15,851 nt of DNA from Candidatus Thorarchaeota archaeon. GTDB taxonomy: Archaea > Asgardarchaeota > Thorarchaeia > Thorarchaeales > Thorarchaeaceae. The DNA lies in assembly GCA_016840245.1 (NCBI GenBank), contig JAEOST010000738.1, forward strand, positions 1 to 15,851, in the 5' to 3' direction. Positions 8,115 through 14,280 of this stretch are shown here, piece after piece. Every line of letters begins with the position of its first letter. Within the stretch, counting starts at the first letter, position 1. The notes under the pieces are model-generated. The model was not told the origin of the DNA and did no database searches. It saw only the letters and a list, made by a program, of their open reading frames with translations. The position numbers were made by a program, and so were the translations under genes.

Positions 8115-8801
8115 ATGAGGACAAAGTTGTGGGCTATTGAGATGAGCGACCTAGAAGATATCGATGTAGCAGCACCTCGGAAGTGGATGGATGGGTGGGA
8201 CAATCTCTACAAGCGAAGGTTAGAACTATCTGATGAGGAGCTCGTAGACATAGAAGCAAACCCTCCAATCCAACAACTCATGCACGCTCTAGGGATAACA
8301 TCAACAGATCCTGCAGACTTGGATATTCTTGAGCTGGCCTGTGGGGATGGAGAGTATGCATGTTGTCTAGGAAGGCTTGGTAGTAAGGTCACAGGGATTG
8401 AGGCATTGGCTAGTGCAATCGAGGTTGCCAGAAAGCGAGCACGAATCATGGCATTGGAAAGTCAAGTACAGTTCCTCATTGATGATATAGACCAGTATCC
8501 ACTCAAGTCGGAAACCTACGACATTGTCATTGCACTTCAGTGTCTTCAATACCTGTTTGACAAAGCAATTCCACGTCTGAGGGAGATAATGGATGCTGTC
8601 AAGCCTGGTGGATTCCTCGTTTACTCTGGTAATATACTCCCACACAAGGAAACCGACCCGCCGATAAGATTCATCACAGAGGACGAGATCAAGTCAGAGC
8701 TGGATGGTTGGACGCTGCATAGTGTTGGGAGGGTAGATGCTATTTTCAGATTTGGGGATCTCAGGGGTTATCTCTGGGTGGTAGCTCAAAAGCCAAGTTG
8801 A
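8115..8801 (+). CDS. Class I SAM-dependent methyltransferase
   Basis: This is a Rossmann-fold methyltransferase of 228 residues. Motif I is DILELACGDGEYACCLG (about 70-86), where E-x-x-C-G-x-G binds SAM. The acidic residue E96 in VTGIEALASAIEVAR should bind the ribose hydroxyls. IDDIDQYPL (about 122-130) is the adenine-loop motif. YDIVIALQCLQYL (135-147) and VKPGGFLVYSG (162-172) are the usual later motifs. The N-terminal 50 residues (with KWMDGWDNLYKRR) precede the fold and may help choose the substrate, which cannot be predicted. ATG 8115 is used; ATG 8142 is a possible alternative. The gene stands alone, transcribed away from the neighbouring minus-strand gene, and shares with it a 114-bp divergent intergenic region. 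Confidence 0.88.
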   Translation: MRTKLWAIEMSDLEDIDVAAPRKWMDGWDNLYKRRLELSDEELVDIEANPPIQQLMHALGITSTDPADLDILELACGDGEYACCLGRLGSKVTGIEALASAIEVARKRARIMALESQVQFLIDDIDQYPLKSETYDIVIALQCLQYLFDKAIPRLREIMDAVKPGGFLVYSGNILPHKETDPPIRFITEDEIKSELDGWTLHSVGRVDAIFRFGDLRGYLWVVAQKPS

Positions 8802-8924
8802 AGATTCATAGTAGCAACACCCTACAGGGTAGATTGGTTTCCACGATGATGAAGCACTGTGAATACTTGTTTTCGAAACTGTTAAGCAGTATGAAAGGAA
8901 CTCACACTACCACAGGCTTAGGAG

Positions 8925-9422
8925 TTGTTATCGATAACTGTGAGAGAATACCAGACTAAGGATGCAAATCAAGTTGCAGCTTTAATCTTGGGACTCAGAA
9001 CCGTTCTTGCAGAATTGAAATCGTCATCTCAGTCCATCACCATTGAGGGCGCTAGACAGGAGCTTGCTGACTATACGAAGGGACACTATCCAATTTTTGT
9101 CGCTGTGGACAGCAATAACGTGGTTGGATATATTGTATGTAGAATCGATGAGGATGTTGTATGGGCTGAATCGTTGTATGTATCACCAGAGTTTCGCCGC
9201 AAGGGTATTGGAACTTTACTATACGCAGAAGCAGAACGCTTGGCTAACGAAAGTGGGAGTGATACGGTATACAACTGGGTTCATCCAAACAATGAAACCA
9301 GTATTCAGTTTCTTAGGAAGCGTGGCTATACTGTCCTTAATCTAATTGAGGTTCGTAAACCGTGGGCAGAAGAGCAGCTAACTACTAGAATTCGAGTGGG
9401 AGAGAACGAATTCGATTATTGA
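8925..9422 (+). CDS. GNAT-family N-acetyltransferase
   Basis: This is an acetyl-CoA-dependent acyltransferase of about 165 residues. Motif A is SLYVSPEFRRKGIGTLLYAE (about 83-102), containing R-x-x-G-x-G (R91-G96) for the CoA pyrophosphate. HPNNETSIQFLRKRGY (about 125-140) is motif B, with the Asn/Glu-Thr turn and the final G-Y. The N-terminal ITVREYQTKDANQVAALI is the usual first strand and helix. The start is uncertain: TTG 8925 is bounded by an in-frame stop at 8919 and has GGAG immediately adjacent, too close for a normal SD. GTG 8940 has the same GGAG 15 nt upstream. The substrate is unknown; the family includes RimI-type protein acetyltransferases and small-molecule enzymes. Confidence 0.87.
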   Translation: MLSITVREYQTKDANQVAALILGLRTVLAELKSSSQSITIEGARQELADYTKGHYPIFVAVDSNNVVGYIVCRIDEDVVWAESLYVSPEFRRKGIGTLLYAEAERLANESGSDTVYNWVHPNNETSIQFLRKRGYTVLNLIEVRKPWAEEQLTTRIRVGENEFDY

Positions 9423-9447
9423 TGCTGAATTAGCATACGTAGCTAGG

Positions 9448-9464
9448 CCAAAAGCTTTAAACAT
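9448..9464 (+). promoter_or_regulatory. EF-1A promoter
   Basis: CCAAAAGCTTTAAACAT contains a purine-rich BRE-like stretch followed by a TATA box (CTTTAAAC, 9455-9462). Transcription should start near 9483-9486, giving a leader of about 75 nt before the ATG at 9560. A GGTG at 9547-9550 is the only SD-like sequence in that leader. Confidence 0.65.
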
Positions 9465-9559
9465 GAACCACTGGACATTTGCCGTAATCATCTGGCACCC
9501 CTAGAGGGACGGCCATTTGAGTTATGAAGTTACAACACAATAACGTGGTGTTATAAGAA

Positions 9560-10870
9560 ATGTCGAAAAAAGACAAGGAGCATCTTAACCTAGTAGTAAT
9601 TGGCCACGTCGACCACGGTAAGAGTACGATGACTGGCCGATTGCTGTACGAAACAGGTGCCGTAGACGAGCGAACTTTCCAGCAGCACAAAGAAGAGGCT
9701 GAGAAGCTCGGACGCCCATCATGGGCTTGGGCATTTGCACTTGACAGACTAAAAGAGGAGCGTGAGCGAGGTCTAACAATTGACATCGCCTTCTTCAAGT
9801 TCCTGACTGACAAGTACTATTACACAATTATTGACGCACCCGGCCACAAAGACTTCATCAAGAACATGATCACAGGCGCATCACAGGCTGATGTTGCCCT
9901 GCTTGTTGTCTCTGCAAAGAGAGGTGAATTTGAGGCTGGTATTGGTCCCGGTGGTCAGACAAAGGAGCATGCATACCTTTCAATGACACTTGGTGTGCCA
10001 AGCATGATCGTCTGTGTCAACAAGATGGACGATGATAGCGTCAAATACGACCAAGACCGTTACAACGAGGTCAAGGAGGAAGTCTCAGGCTTCTTGGCAA
10101 GCATTGGTTACAAGACTGATGAGATTCCATTCATTCCAACCTCAGCTCTTGACGCAGCCAACCTGAAGGAGAAGACCCCTGATCTTACCCCATGGTACGA
10201 GGGTCCAGCACTCCTAGAGGCTCTTGACAAAGTTGAGCTTCCACCAAAGCCAACCGACAAGCCACTGCGTGTACCCATCAACGATGTATACTCCATCAAA
10301 GGAGTTGGTACAGTCCCAGTAGGCCGTGTCGAGACCGGTATCATGAAGTCTGGCCAGCAGGTCACTTTCATGCCCCCGAACAAGACTGGAGAGGTCAAAT
10401 CTATCGAGATGCACCATGAGATTATGCCTGAGGCAGTCCCAGGTGACAACATCGGTTTCAATATCCGAGGTATCGAGAGAAAGGACCTAGGTCGTGGAGA
10501 TGTTGCAGGACCCACTGACAAACCACCAACAGTTGCCGCTGACTACACTGGCCAGATCATGGTCATTCAGCACCCAACTGCAATCACTGTCGGTTACACT
10601 CCTGTCATCCACGCTCACACTGCTCAAGTTGCATGTAGATTCGACCAGATTCTACAGAAGCTCGACCAGCGTAGTGGCCAAGTCATCGAAGAGAACCCGG
10701 ACTTTGTGAAGAAAGGCGAGTCAATGATTGCGAAACTTGTACCCCTCAAGCCAATGTGCATTGAGACCTACAAGGACTTCCCACAGCTCGGCAGGTTTGC
10801 CGTGCGAGACATGGGTCTGACAGTCGCAGTTGGAGTCGTCACCAAGGTCACTAAGAGGAAGGCCAGTTAG
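9560..10870 (+). CDS. tuf: Translation elongation factor 1-alpha (EF-1A)
   Basis: This GTPase delivers aminoacyl-tRNA to the ribosomal A site. It has 436 residues in three domains. G1 is GHVDHGKS (15-22), G2 lies in [10 protein letters not shown] (66-75), G3 is DAPGH (92-96) and G4 is NKMD (154-157). Domains 2 and 3 follow, with the conserved [12 protein letters not shown] and a C-terminal block containing GRFAVRDM. Residues 122-132 ([11 protein letters not shown]) are the 11-residue insertion shared by eukaryotic and crenarchaeal/Asgard EF-1A. Some positions differ from the common archaeal form, for instance [14 protein letters not shown] at 51-64, where Lys/Phe-rich residues are usual, and AFFKF after ID. 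It is transcribed alone from its own promoter and ends in a strong terminator. Confidence 0.98.
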   Translation: MSKKDKEHLNLVVIGHVDHGKSTMTGRLLYETGAVDERTFQQHKEEAEKLGRPSWAWAFALDRLKEERERGLTIDIAFFKFLTDKYYYTIIDAPGHKDFIKNMITGASQADVALLVVSAKRGEFEAGIGPGGQTKEHAYLSMTLGVPSMIVCVNKMDDDSVKYDQDRYNEVKEEVSGFLASIGYKTDEIPFIPTSALDAANLKEKTPDLTPWYEGPALLEALDKVELPPKPTDKPLRVPINDVYSIKGVGTVPVGRVETGIMKSGQQVTFMPPNKTGEVKSIEMHHEIMPEAVPGDNIGFNIRGIERKDLGRGDVAGPTDKPPTVAADYTGQIMVIQHPTAITVGYTPVIHAHTAQVACRFDQILQKLDQRSGQVIEENPDFVKKGESMIAKLVPLKPMCIETYKDFPQLGRFAVRDMGLTVAVGVVTKVTKRKAS

Positions 10871-10881
10871 ATTCTTTCAAT

Positions 10882-10920
10882 GAACCGGGCCCGCAAGGCC
10901 CGCGTTCGTTTCTTCTTTTT
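10882..10920 (+). terminator. EF-1A terminator (GC hairpin plus T-rich tract)
   Basis: GAAC-CGGGCC (10882-10891) pairs with GGCCCG-(C)-GTTC (10897-10907), forming a ten-base-pair stem with one bulged C and a five-base loop CGCAA. A T/C tract (GTTTCTTCTTTTT) follows to 10920. It starts 11 bp after the EF-1A stop codon. Confidence 0.8.
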
Positions 10921-11251
10921 CCCTTAAATTTGCCACGGAAATCTACTCATACCCATATTGCACTAATGATAAGATAGTGTGATTTTTTCGCTGAAAAATG
11001 ACATCGAATAGTTATCGGAGTTCAGGGTTCATCAGTCGGACAAATTTCTGGTGAAGAACTAGATGTACGAACTAATACCTATTGGTGGTCCGCCAGAACC
11101 CTGGCGCCTCTAAAGAAACAGACTCAGTCCCGGATGAGCCATACGGTTGTCCGGGACTCCCCTATAGGTATCTGACTATTGCATTACCACCCCACCCCCT
11201 TGTACGGTAGTTCTAAATCCCCGATTGCAGTGCACCAACAACGGTGAAGAC
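10921..11251 (+). other. Gene-free stretch between EF-1A and the creatininase-family gene
   Basis: There is no convincing protein-coding frame here. A weak TATA-like element lies at 10923-10930 (CTTAAATT). Small hairpins are seen at 10961-10979 (CACTA/TAGTG), 10982-10999 (ATTTTT/AAAAAT) and 11028-11055 (TTCATCA/TGGTGAA). A larger folded element follows at 11075-11171. No tRNA arms, 5S rRNA, SRP RNA or RNase P RNA motifs could be found. Confidence 0.5.
11075..11171 (+). ncRNA. Candidate three-way-junction structured RNA
   Basis: Three nested helices can be drawn by eye. P1 pairs ATACCTAT (11075-11082) with ATAGGTAT (11164-11171), and continues with GG-U-GG (11084-11088) against CCCC (11159-11162). 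P2 is CGCCAG/CTGGCG (11091-11096 with 11101-11106) with an AACC loop. P3 is GTCCCGGA/TCCGGGAC (11127-11134 with 11150-11157), continuing through AGCC/GGTT to an ATAC loop. A single-stranded A-rich linker (11107-11126) joins P2 and P3. This could be a free RNA gene or a cis-regulatory leader for the gene starting at 11252. An alternative pairing of GGTGG (11084-11088) with CCACC (11187-11191) would break the inner part of P1. No known RNA class is recognised. Confidence 0.45.
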
Positions 11252-11980
11252 ATGCTTCTAGAAGAGATGACCACCGAGGCTGTAAAGAAACACCTTGCAA
11301 AGGACACGCTTACTGTGATTCCAATTGGTGCCTGTGAACAGCATGGCCCTCAGAATCCTTTAGGAACTGATTTTATGATTGCCCAATACGTGGCTAGGAA
11401 ATCATGTGAACGAGTAAATGTAGTCTGTGCACCAACAATTCCCATTGGTGTATCTGAACATCATCGCAACTTCAAGGGAACTCTTTGGTTCAGTCCACAT
11501 CTACTTGTGGAGCTGATGACAGAGTACTCACTCAACCTAGCTAGTCATGGATTCGACCATTTGATCTTCCTTAATGGTCATGGTGGGAACATTCCTGCAT
11601 TACAGGAAGTTGCTCGAAATCTGTATTTTCATCATGGCATCAAGGCTGTACTAGCCAATTGGTGGGAATTTCTAGATGAAACGAAGGCAAAGGAGCTCTT
11701 CCCCAACTATGCCATAGCTCATGCAGAGGCCATCGAAACCTCCATCAATCTGGCTCTTCATGACCATCTTGTAGATATGGATACAGTTCCTAGGATACAA
11801 CCAGCTCCAAAGTGGGGCAGAGAACTTCTTGGAGTCCAGTTACCCTCCTATACAGATGATTTTGCTAAAGATGGTGTGGCAGGAAATCTGGATGACATCA
11901 GTAAGGAGTCCGGTGAGAAGATCTTAGAGATGGTTGTCATAAAGTGTGCAGAGTTCATAGAGGCATATCGCGATTACTAA
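11252..11980 (+). CDS. Creatininase-family amidohydrolase (ArfB/MftE-like)
   Basis: This metal-dependent amidohydrolase has about 242 residues. PIGACEQHGPQNPLGTD (24-40) gives the metal ligands E29, H31 and D40 in the family's spacing. GVSEHHRNFKGT (66-77) and FLNGHGGN (106-113, with H110) are the next conserved blocks. HAEAIETS (157-164) is the C-terminal motif, usually HAGE-x-ETS. In archaea this family includes ArfB, the formamide hydrolase of the F420/riboflavin pathway, and other members with different substrates; which applies here is open. TTG 11225 is in frame, but ATG 11252 has GGTGA 4 nt upstream and fits the family N-terminus. The long, foldable upstream region could regulate it. 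The next gene is 60 bp downstream and may be cotranscribed. Confidence 0.85.
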   Translation: MLLEEMTTEAVKKHLAKDTLTVIPIGACEQHGPQNPLGTDFMIAQYVARKSCERVNVVCAPTIPIGVSEHHRNFKGTLWFSPHLLVELMTEYSLNLASHGFDHLIFLNGHGGNIPALQEVARNLYFHHGIKAVLANWWEFLDETKAKELFPNYAIAHAEAIETSINLALHDHLVDMDTVPRIQPAPKWGRELLGVQLPSYTDDFAKDGVAGNLDDISKESGEKILEMVVIKCAEFIEAYRDY

Positions 11981-12040
11981 TGCCGACTGATGCGAAGAGT
12001 ATTATCTACAAAGGGTCAATGAGAAGATGGTCGCGTTACT

Positions 12041-12463
12041 ATGATAGATGATAGTTCTCAATACTATGGCAATGAGCCAGAATCTACAACAAGTCCTGGT
12101 AGATGGGTCATCTTTGTATTGATCCTCATCGTTGGGATTGTCAGTATGTTCGCTGTATTTTACACATCCAATCCTGATACTATACTGTTCAACACAATCA
12201 TTATCATTCCAATATTCTTCTTCTTTATCTACGCAGCCTACAAATGGGCTAAGGGCGAGGACATCGCTCCAACAGATCTAGATGAGGATGATAGGATTCT
12301 TGCATCAATGCAACGCCATGCATTGACAGCAGTTCCTGTTGGTGGGATGGATATGTATCGATGTCCTGACTGTCAGAATTCATTCGAGCTTGTGAACGCT
12401 ACTCCAGTAGGCGATAAGGTTGTTCTCTGCCCATTCTGTGACGTGCGTCTATACATTGAGTAG
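12041..12463 (+). CDS. Membrane protein with C-terminal zinc ribbon
   Basis: This is a 140-residue protein with a short polar N-terminus and two hydrophobic helices at about 22-42 (WVIFVLILIVGIVSMFAVFY) and 48-68 (ILFNTIIIIPIFFFFIYAAY). A basic/acidic linker follows, and then a soluble domain with CPDC (108-111) and CPFC (130-133). Two CPxC knuckles 18 residues apart form a typical zinc ribbon, probably on the cytoplasmic side. Such membrane-anchored ribbons are common in archaea and largely uncharacterised; a role in protein or nucleic-acid contacts at the membrane is only a guess. It lies between the amidohydrolase and the mini-gene operon. The ATG at 12041 is the only good start; no clear SD is seen. 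Confidence 0.75.
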   Translation: MIDDSSQYYGNEPESTTSPGRWVIFVLILIVGIVSMFAVFYTSNPDTILFNTIIIIPIFFFFIYAAYKWAKGEDIAPTDLDEDDRILASMQRHALTAVPVGGMDMYRCPDCQNSFELVNATPVGDKVVLCPFCDVRLYIE

Positions 12464-12505
12464 CTCTCGATGATACAAATTTGGAAAAATAGGTAGTAAC
12501 AAATT

Positions 12506-12536
12506 GTGACTCCCTTCTGTGACCCCATTTTGTGGC
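12506..12536 (+). promoter_or_regulatory. Three GTGAC/GTGGC direct repeats, 13-bp period, upstream of a TATA box
   Basis: GTGAC at 12506-12510, GTGAC at 12519-12523 and GTGGC at 12532-12536 are spaced exactly 13 bp apart. Each is preceded by a T or C-T. They end 5 bp before the TATA box at 12542-12549, overlapping where BRE and activator sites normally lie. This arrangement suggests a cooperative activator or repressor site for the mini-gene/MFS operon. Confidence 0.5.
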
Positions 12537-12541
12537 TTCGC

Positions 12542-12549
12542 TATATATA
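12542..12549 (+). promoter_or_regulatory. TATA box of the mini-gene/MFS operon
   Basis: TATATATA stands in less AT-rich surroundings. Transcription should begin near 12570, about 10-15 nt before the first ATG (12582), so the leader would be very short. Confidence 0.7.
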
Positions 12550-12581
12550 CTAATTTTGAGTAGTAATTCTTGTGAAATATA

Positions 12582-12692
12582 ATGGCTCTAGCAGCAAACT
12601 CTCGAACATCACCCGTGAAGAAGAACATCAAGACCACCAAGGTCACCAGTACCCGCGCGGTTGCTTACGCCTACATGACTGTTCAGAGGTGA
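12582..12692 (+). CDS. Very small basic protein, first of a tandem paralogous pair
   Basis: This 36-residue protein is absent from the recognised families I know. It begins MALAANSRTS and ends with STRAVAYAYMTVQR (residues 23-36). It has seven Lys/Arg and no Asp or Glu. The gene just downstream encodes a related protein: both start MALA and share the C-terminal block S-T-R-A-(V/I)-A-x-A-Y. The shared block uses different codons, including AGT versus TCA for the Ser, so conservation is at the protein level and supports real translation. The ATG lies some 33 bp after a TATA box, so the leader is very short. The final codons AGG-TGA also form the SD of the next gene. Possible roles are nucleic-acid or ribosome binding, an exported cationic peptide, or a regulatory leader peptide; none is established. 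Confidence 0.72.
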   Translation: MALAANSRTSPVKKNIKTTKVTSTRAVAYAYMTVQR

Positions 12693-12696
12693 AATA

Positions 12697-12792
12697 ATGG
12701 CACTCGCTAAGGCAACTAAGACATCCAAGCGCCACAAGAAACGCAAGCAAATCTCAACTCGCGCTATTGCTCATGCTTACTTCTCTAGGTGA
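12697..12792 (+). CDS. Very small basic protein, second of the tandem pair
   Basis: This 31-residue protein is paralogous to the one just upstream. It begins MALAKATKTSKRHKKRK and ends STRAIAHAYFSR. It has ten Lys/Arg plus two His and no acidic residue, making it more basic than its partner, mostly in the centre (residues 11-17). The start lies 4 nt after the previous stop, and its SD (AGGTGA, 12687-12692) covers the last Arg codon and stop of the first gene. Translational coupling is therefore expected. Its own end repeats the same AGG-TGA arrangement, which serves as SD for the MFS gene 6 nt further on. The basic middle followed by a short aromatic/alanine-rich end suggests binding to a polyanion such as DNA or RNA, but this is inference. 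Confidence 0.72.
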   Translation: MALAKATKTSKRHKKRKQISTRAIAHAYFSR

Positions 12793-12798
12793 TCATAC

Positions 12799-14151
12799 GT
12801 GGTCACCACCTCTCTCTCTACTCCCACATCCGAGGGTAGTCCATATCGTAGGCTTCTGGCTAACAGGGACTACTCTCGTCTATGGTTTGGTCAGCTTGTA
12901 TCGAACATTGGTACTGCAATCAGTTCCCTTGCACTTCTCTTCTTTGCATATGCACTGACTTCATCTCCAATGGCAATGGCGATACTTGCAATTGCGCAGA
13001 CCGCTCCAGTAGTCCTATTTGCGGGTTTCATTGGAGTATACATCGATCGTTGGAATAGAAAGACCATCATGATAGCATCAGACGTGGTTCGCACTGTTCT
13101 GATATTGCTAATCCCCCTCTCTGTCTACTTTCCTACTAACATTCCAACCATCTACTGGGTATATTTTCTGACCTTTCTATATGCAATTGCAAATGCATGG
13201 TTCTTCCCTGCAAGAAATGCAGTAATACCGAATCTAGTAGAGTCTGAGGAACTTGTATCGGCCAATTCTCTATCCCAGATGACATTTCAAGTAGTACAAC
13301 TGACAGTTCCCCCACTTGGAGGAGCACTTGTTGCTATACTTGCACCTGACTACTTCCTAGCATTTGCCATCAATGCTGCTGCTTTCGTACTCTCAGCAAT
13401 ATCATTGTGGACAATCAAGACCTCTCTTGTGCCAAAGGATGTAGCCAAGAAAGAGTCCGTTATGGCACAGATTACACAGGGCGCCAAATATGTTTCTCGT
13501 AATCCAATACTTGTCTACTTCTTTGTATTTGCTATTCTATTGGCAGCCTCATCTGGTATCCTCAATGCACTCCTTATTCCGCATCTCGAAGGACAGGTTG
13601 GAATCACTGAAACCCAATTTGGAATAGTCCTCAGTGTTGGGGCTGCTATGGGTGTAATTGTAGCCATTGTAATGGGTAAGAGAGAGCGACTTCCCTACCC
13701 TCTCTATATCGTTGCAGTTGCAGGAATCATAGCTGGATTTGGAGTACTTGCCTTTGCTGCAGCTACCACCATATGGATTGTCATCTTCTCTTGGGCCCTT
13801 ATTGGATCTGTTGATGTAATGCTGAATATTCCACTCGGTACACTGATGCAGGGTCTGGTAAAGGATAGCTACAGAGGTCGTGTATTTGCACTACTCAACG
13901 TGGTCTTTACCGCTCTTCAAGTACTGGGGATGGCTCTTGGTGGAGTGTGGGCTGAGCTTGTGGGTTCAACAATTCCCCCACTATTAGCTGCAGGACTGGT
14001 CTTTGTGTTGGTATCTCTACTAGCTGCATTCTATGTAGCTGGTGGTAATCTCCATCAACGTCTTGACATTATGCTGAATGACTCGGTAAAAGAATCCGAA
14101 GTTGCTAGAGGAACCGAGTCCTCAGAGGTCATGCTTGAGGCTTCTGCCTAG
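12799..14151 (+). CDS. Major facilitator superfamily exporter (MFS_3/DHA3-like)
   Basis: This is a membrane transporter of 450 residues, consistent with twelve helices. The N-terminus RLLANRDYSRLWFGQLVSNI and helix-2/3 motif A GVYIDRWNRK (79-88) are typical of the MFS_3 group, whose members export siderophores, macrolides or other drugs. A long central stretch with LTVPPLGGALVAILAPDYFL ends in the loop before the second half, and GRVFALLNVVFTALQVLGMA lies in the second half. The acidic C-terminal tail is cytoplasmic. The start is GTG 12799, with AGGTGA (12787-12792) as SD, shared with the end of the second mini-gene. It is the third cistron of the operon that begins at 12582, so its substrate or regulation may be tied to the small basic proteins. 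A terminator follows. Confidence 0.9.
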   Translation: MVTTSLSTPTSEGSPYRRLLANRDYSRLWFGQLVSNIGTAISSLALLFFAYALTSSPMAMAILAIAQTAPVVLFAGFIGVYIDRWNRKTIMIASDVVRTVLILLIPLSVYFPTNIPTIYWVYFLTFLYAIANAWFFPARNAVIPNLVESEELVSANSLSQMTFQVVQLTVPPLGGALVAILAPDYFLAFAINAAAFVLSAISLWTIKTSLVPKDVAKKESVMAQITQGAKYVSRNPILVYFFVFAILLAASSGILNALLIPHLEGQVGITETQFGIVLSVGAAMGVIVAIVMGKRERLPYPLYIVAVAGIIAGFGVLAFAAATTIWIVIFSWALIGSVDVMLNIPLGTLMQGLVKDSYRGRVFALLNVVFTALQVLGMALGGVWAELVGSTIPPLLAAGLVFVLVSLLAAFYVAGGNLHQRLDIMLNDSVKESEVARGTESSEVMLEASA

Positions 14152-14161
14152 AGCTGACTTA

Positions 14162-14210
14162 GGGTGAGAAAAGTCGGCAAAATCTGATTTTTCTCACCCA
14201 CCTACTTTTT
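14162..14210 (+). terminator. Terminator of the mini-gene/MFS operon
   Basis: GGGTGAGAAAA (14162-14172) and TTTTCTCACCC (14189-14199) are a perfect 11-bp inverted repeat with a 16-nt loop, followed by CTACTTTTT (14202-14210). The A-tract/T-tract symmetry could serve either strand. It lies 10 bp after the MFS stop codon. Confidence 0.75.
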
Positions 14211-14226
14211 GCAAATTAATATAGAC

Positions 14227-14236
14227 TATATATAAA
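14227..14236 (+). promoter_or_regulatory. Helicase promoter (TATA box)
   Basis: TATATATAAA is a strong TATA box. Transcription is expected near 14258, giving a leader of about 20 nt that ends with GAGGT (14270-14274), 6 nt before the GTG start at 14281. The leader is rich in A, C and G with hardly any T, and so should be unstructured. Confidence 0.7.
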
Positions 14237-14280
14237 TCAAAAAGAAGCAACACAACAGCAGCAAGACAAGAGGTAACTGT

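Noticed and set aside
8819..8830. ACCCTACAGGGT palindrome as methyltransferase-gene terminator
   Set aside because: The stem would be only 4 bp with a 4-nt loop, and no T-tract follows.
11075..11171. tRNA or 5S rRNA as an explanation of the folded region
   Set aside because: There is no T-arm GGTTCGA-type sequence, no anticodon arm and no CCA-adjacent acceptor pattern; the conserved 5S internal-loop sequences are absent and the second helix is far too short.
12506..12536. CRISPR or other array
   Set aside because: There are only three 5-bp units with 8-bp gaps; this suits a protein binding site, not a CRISPR array.
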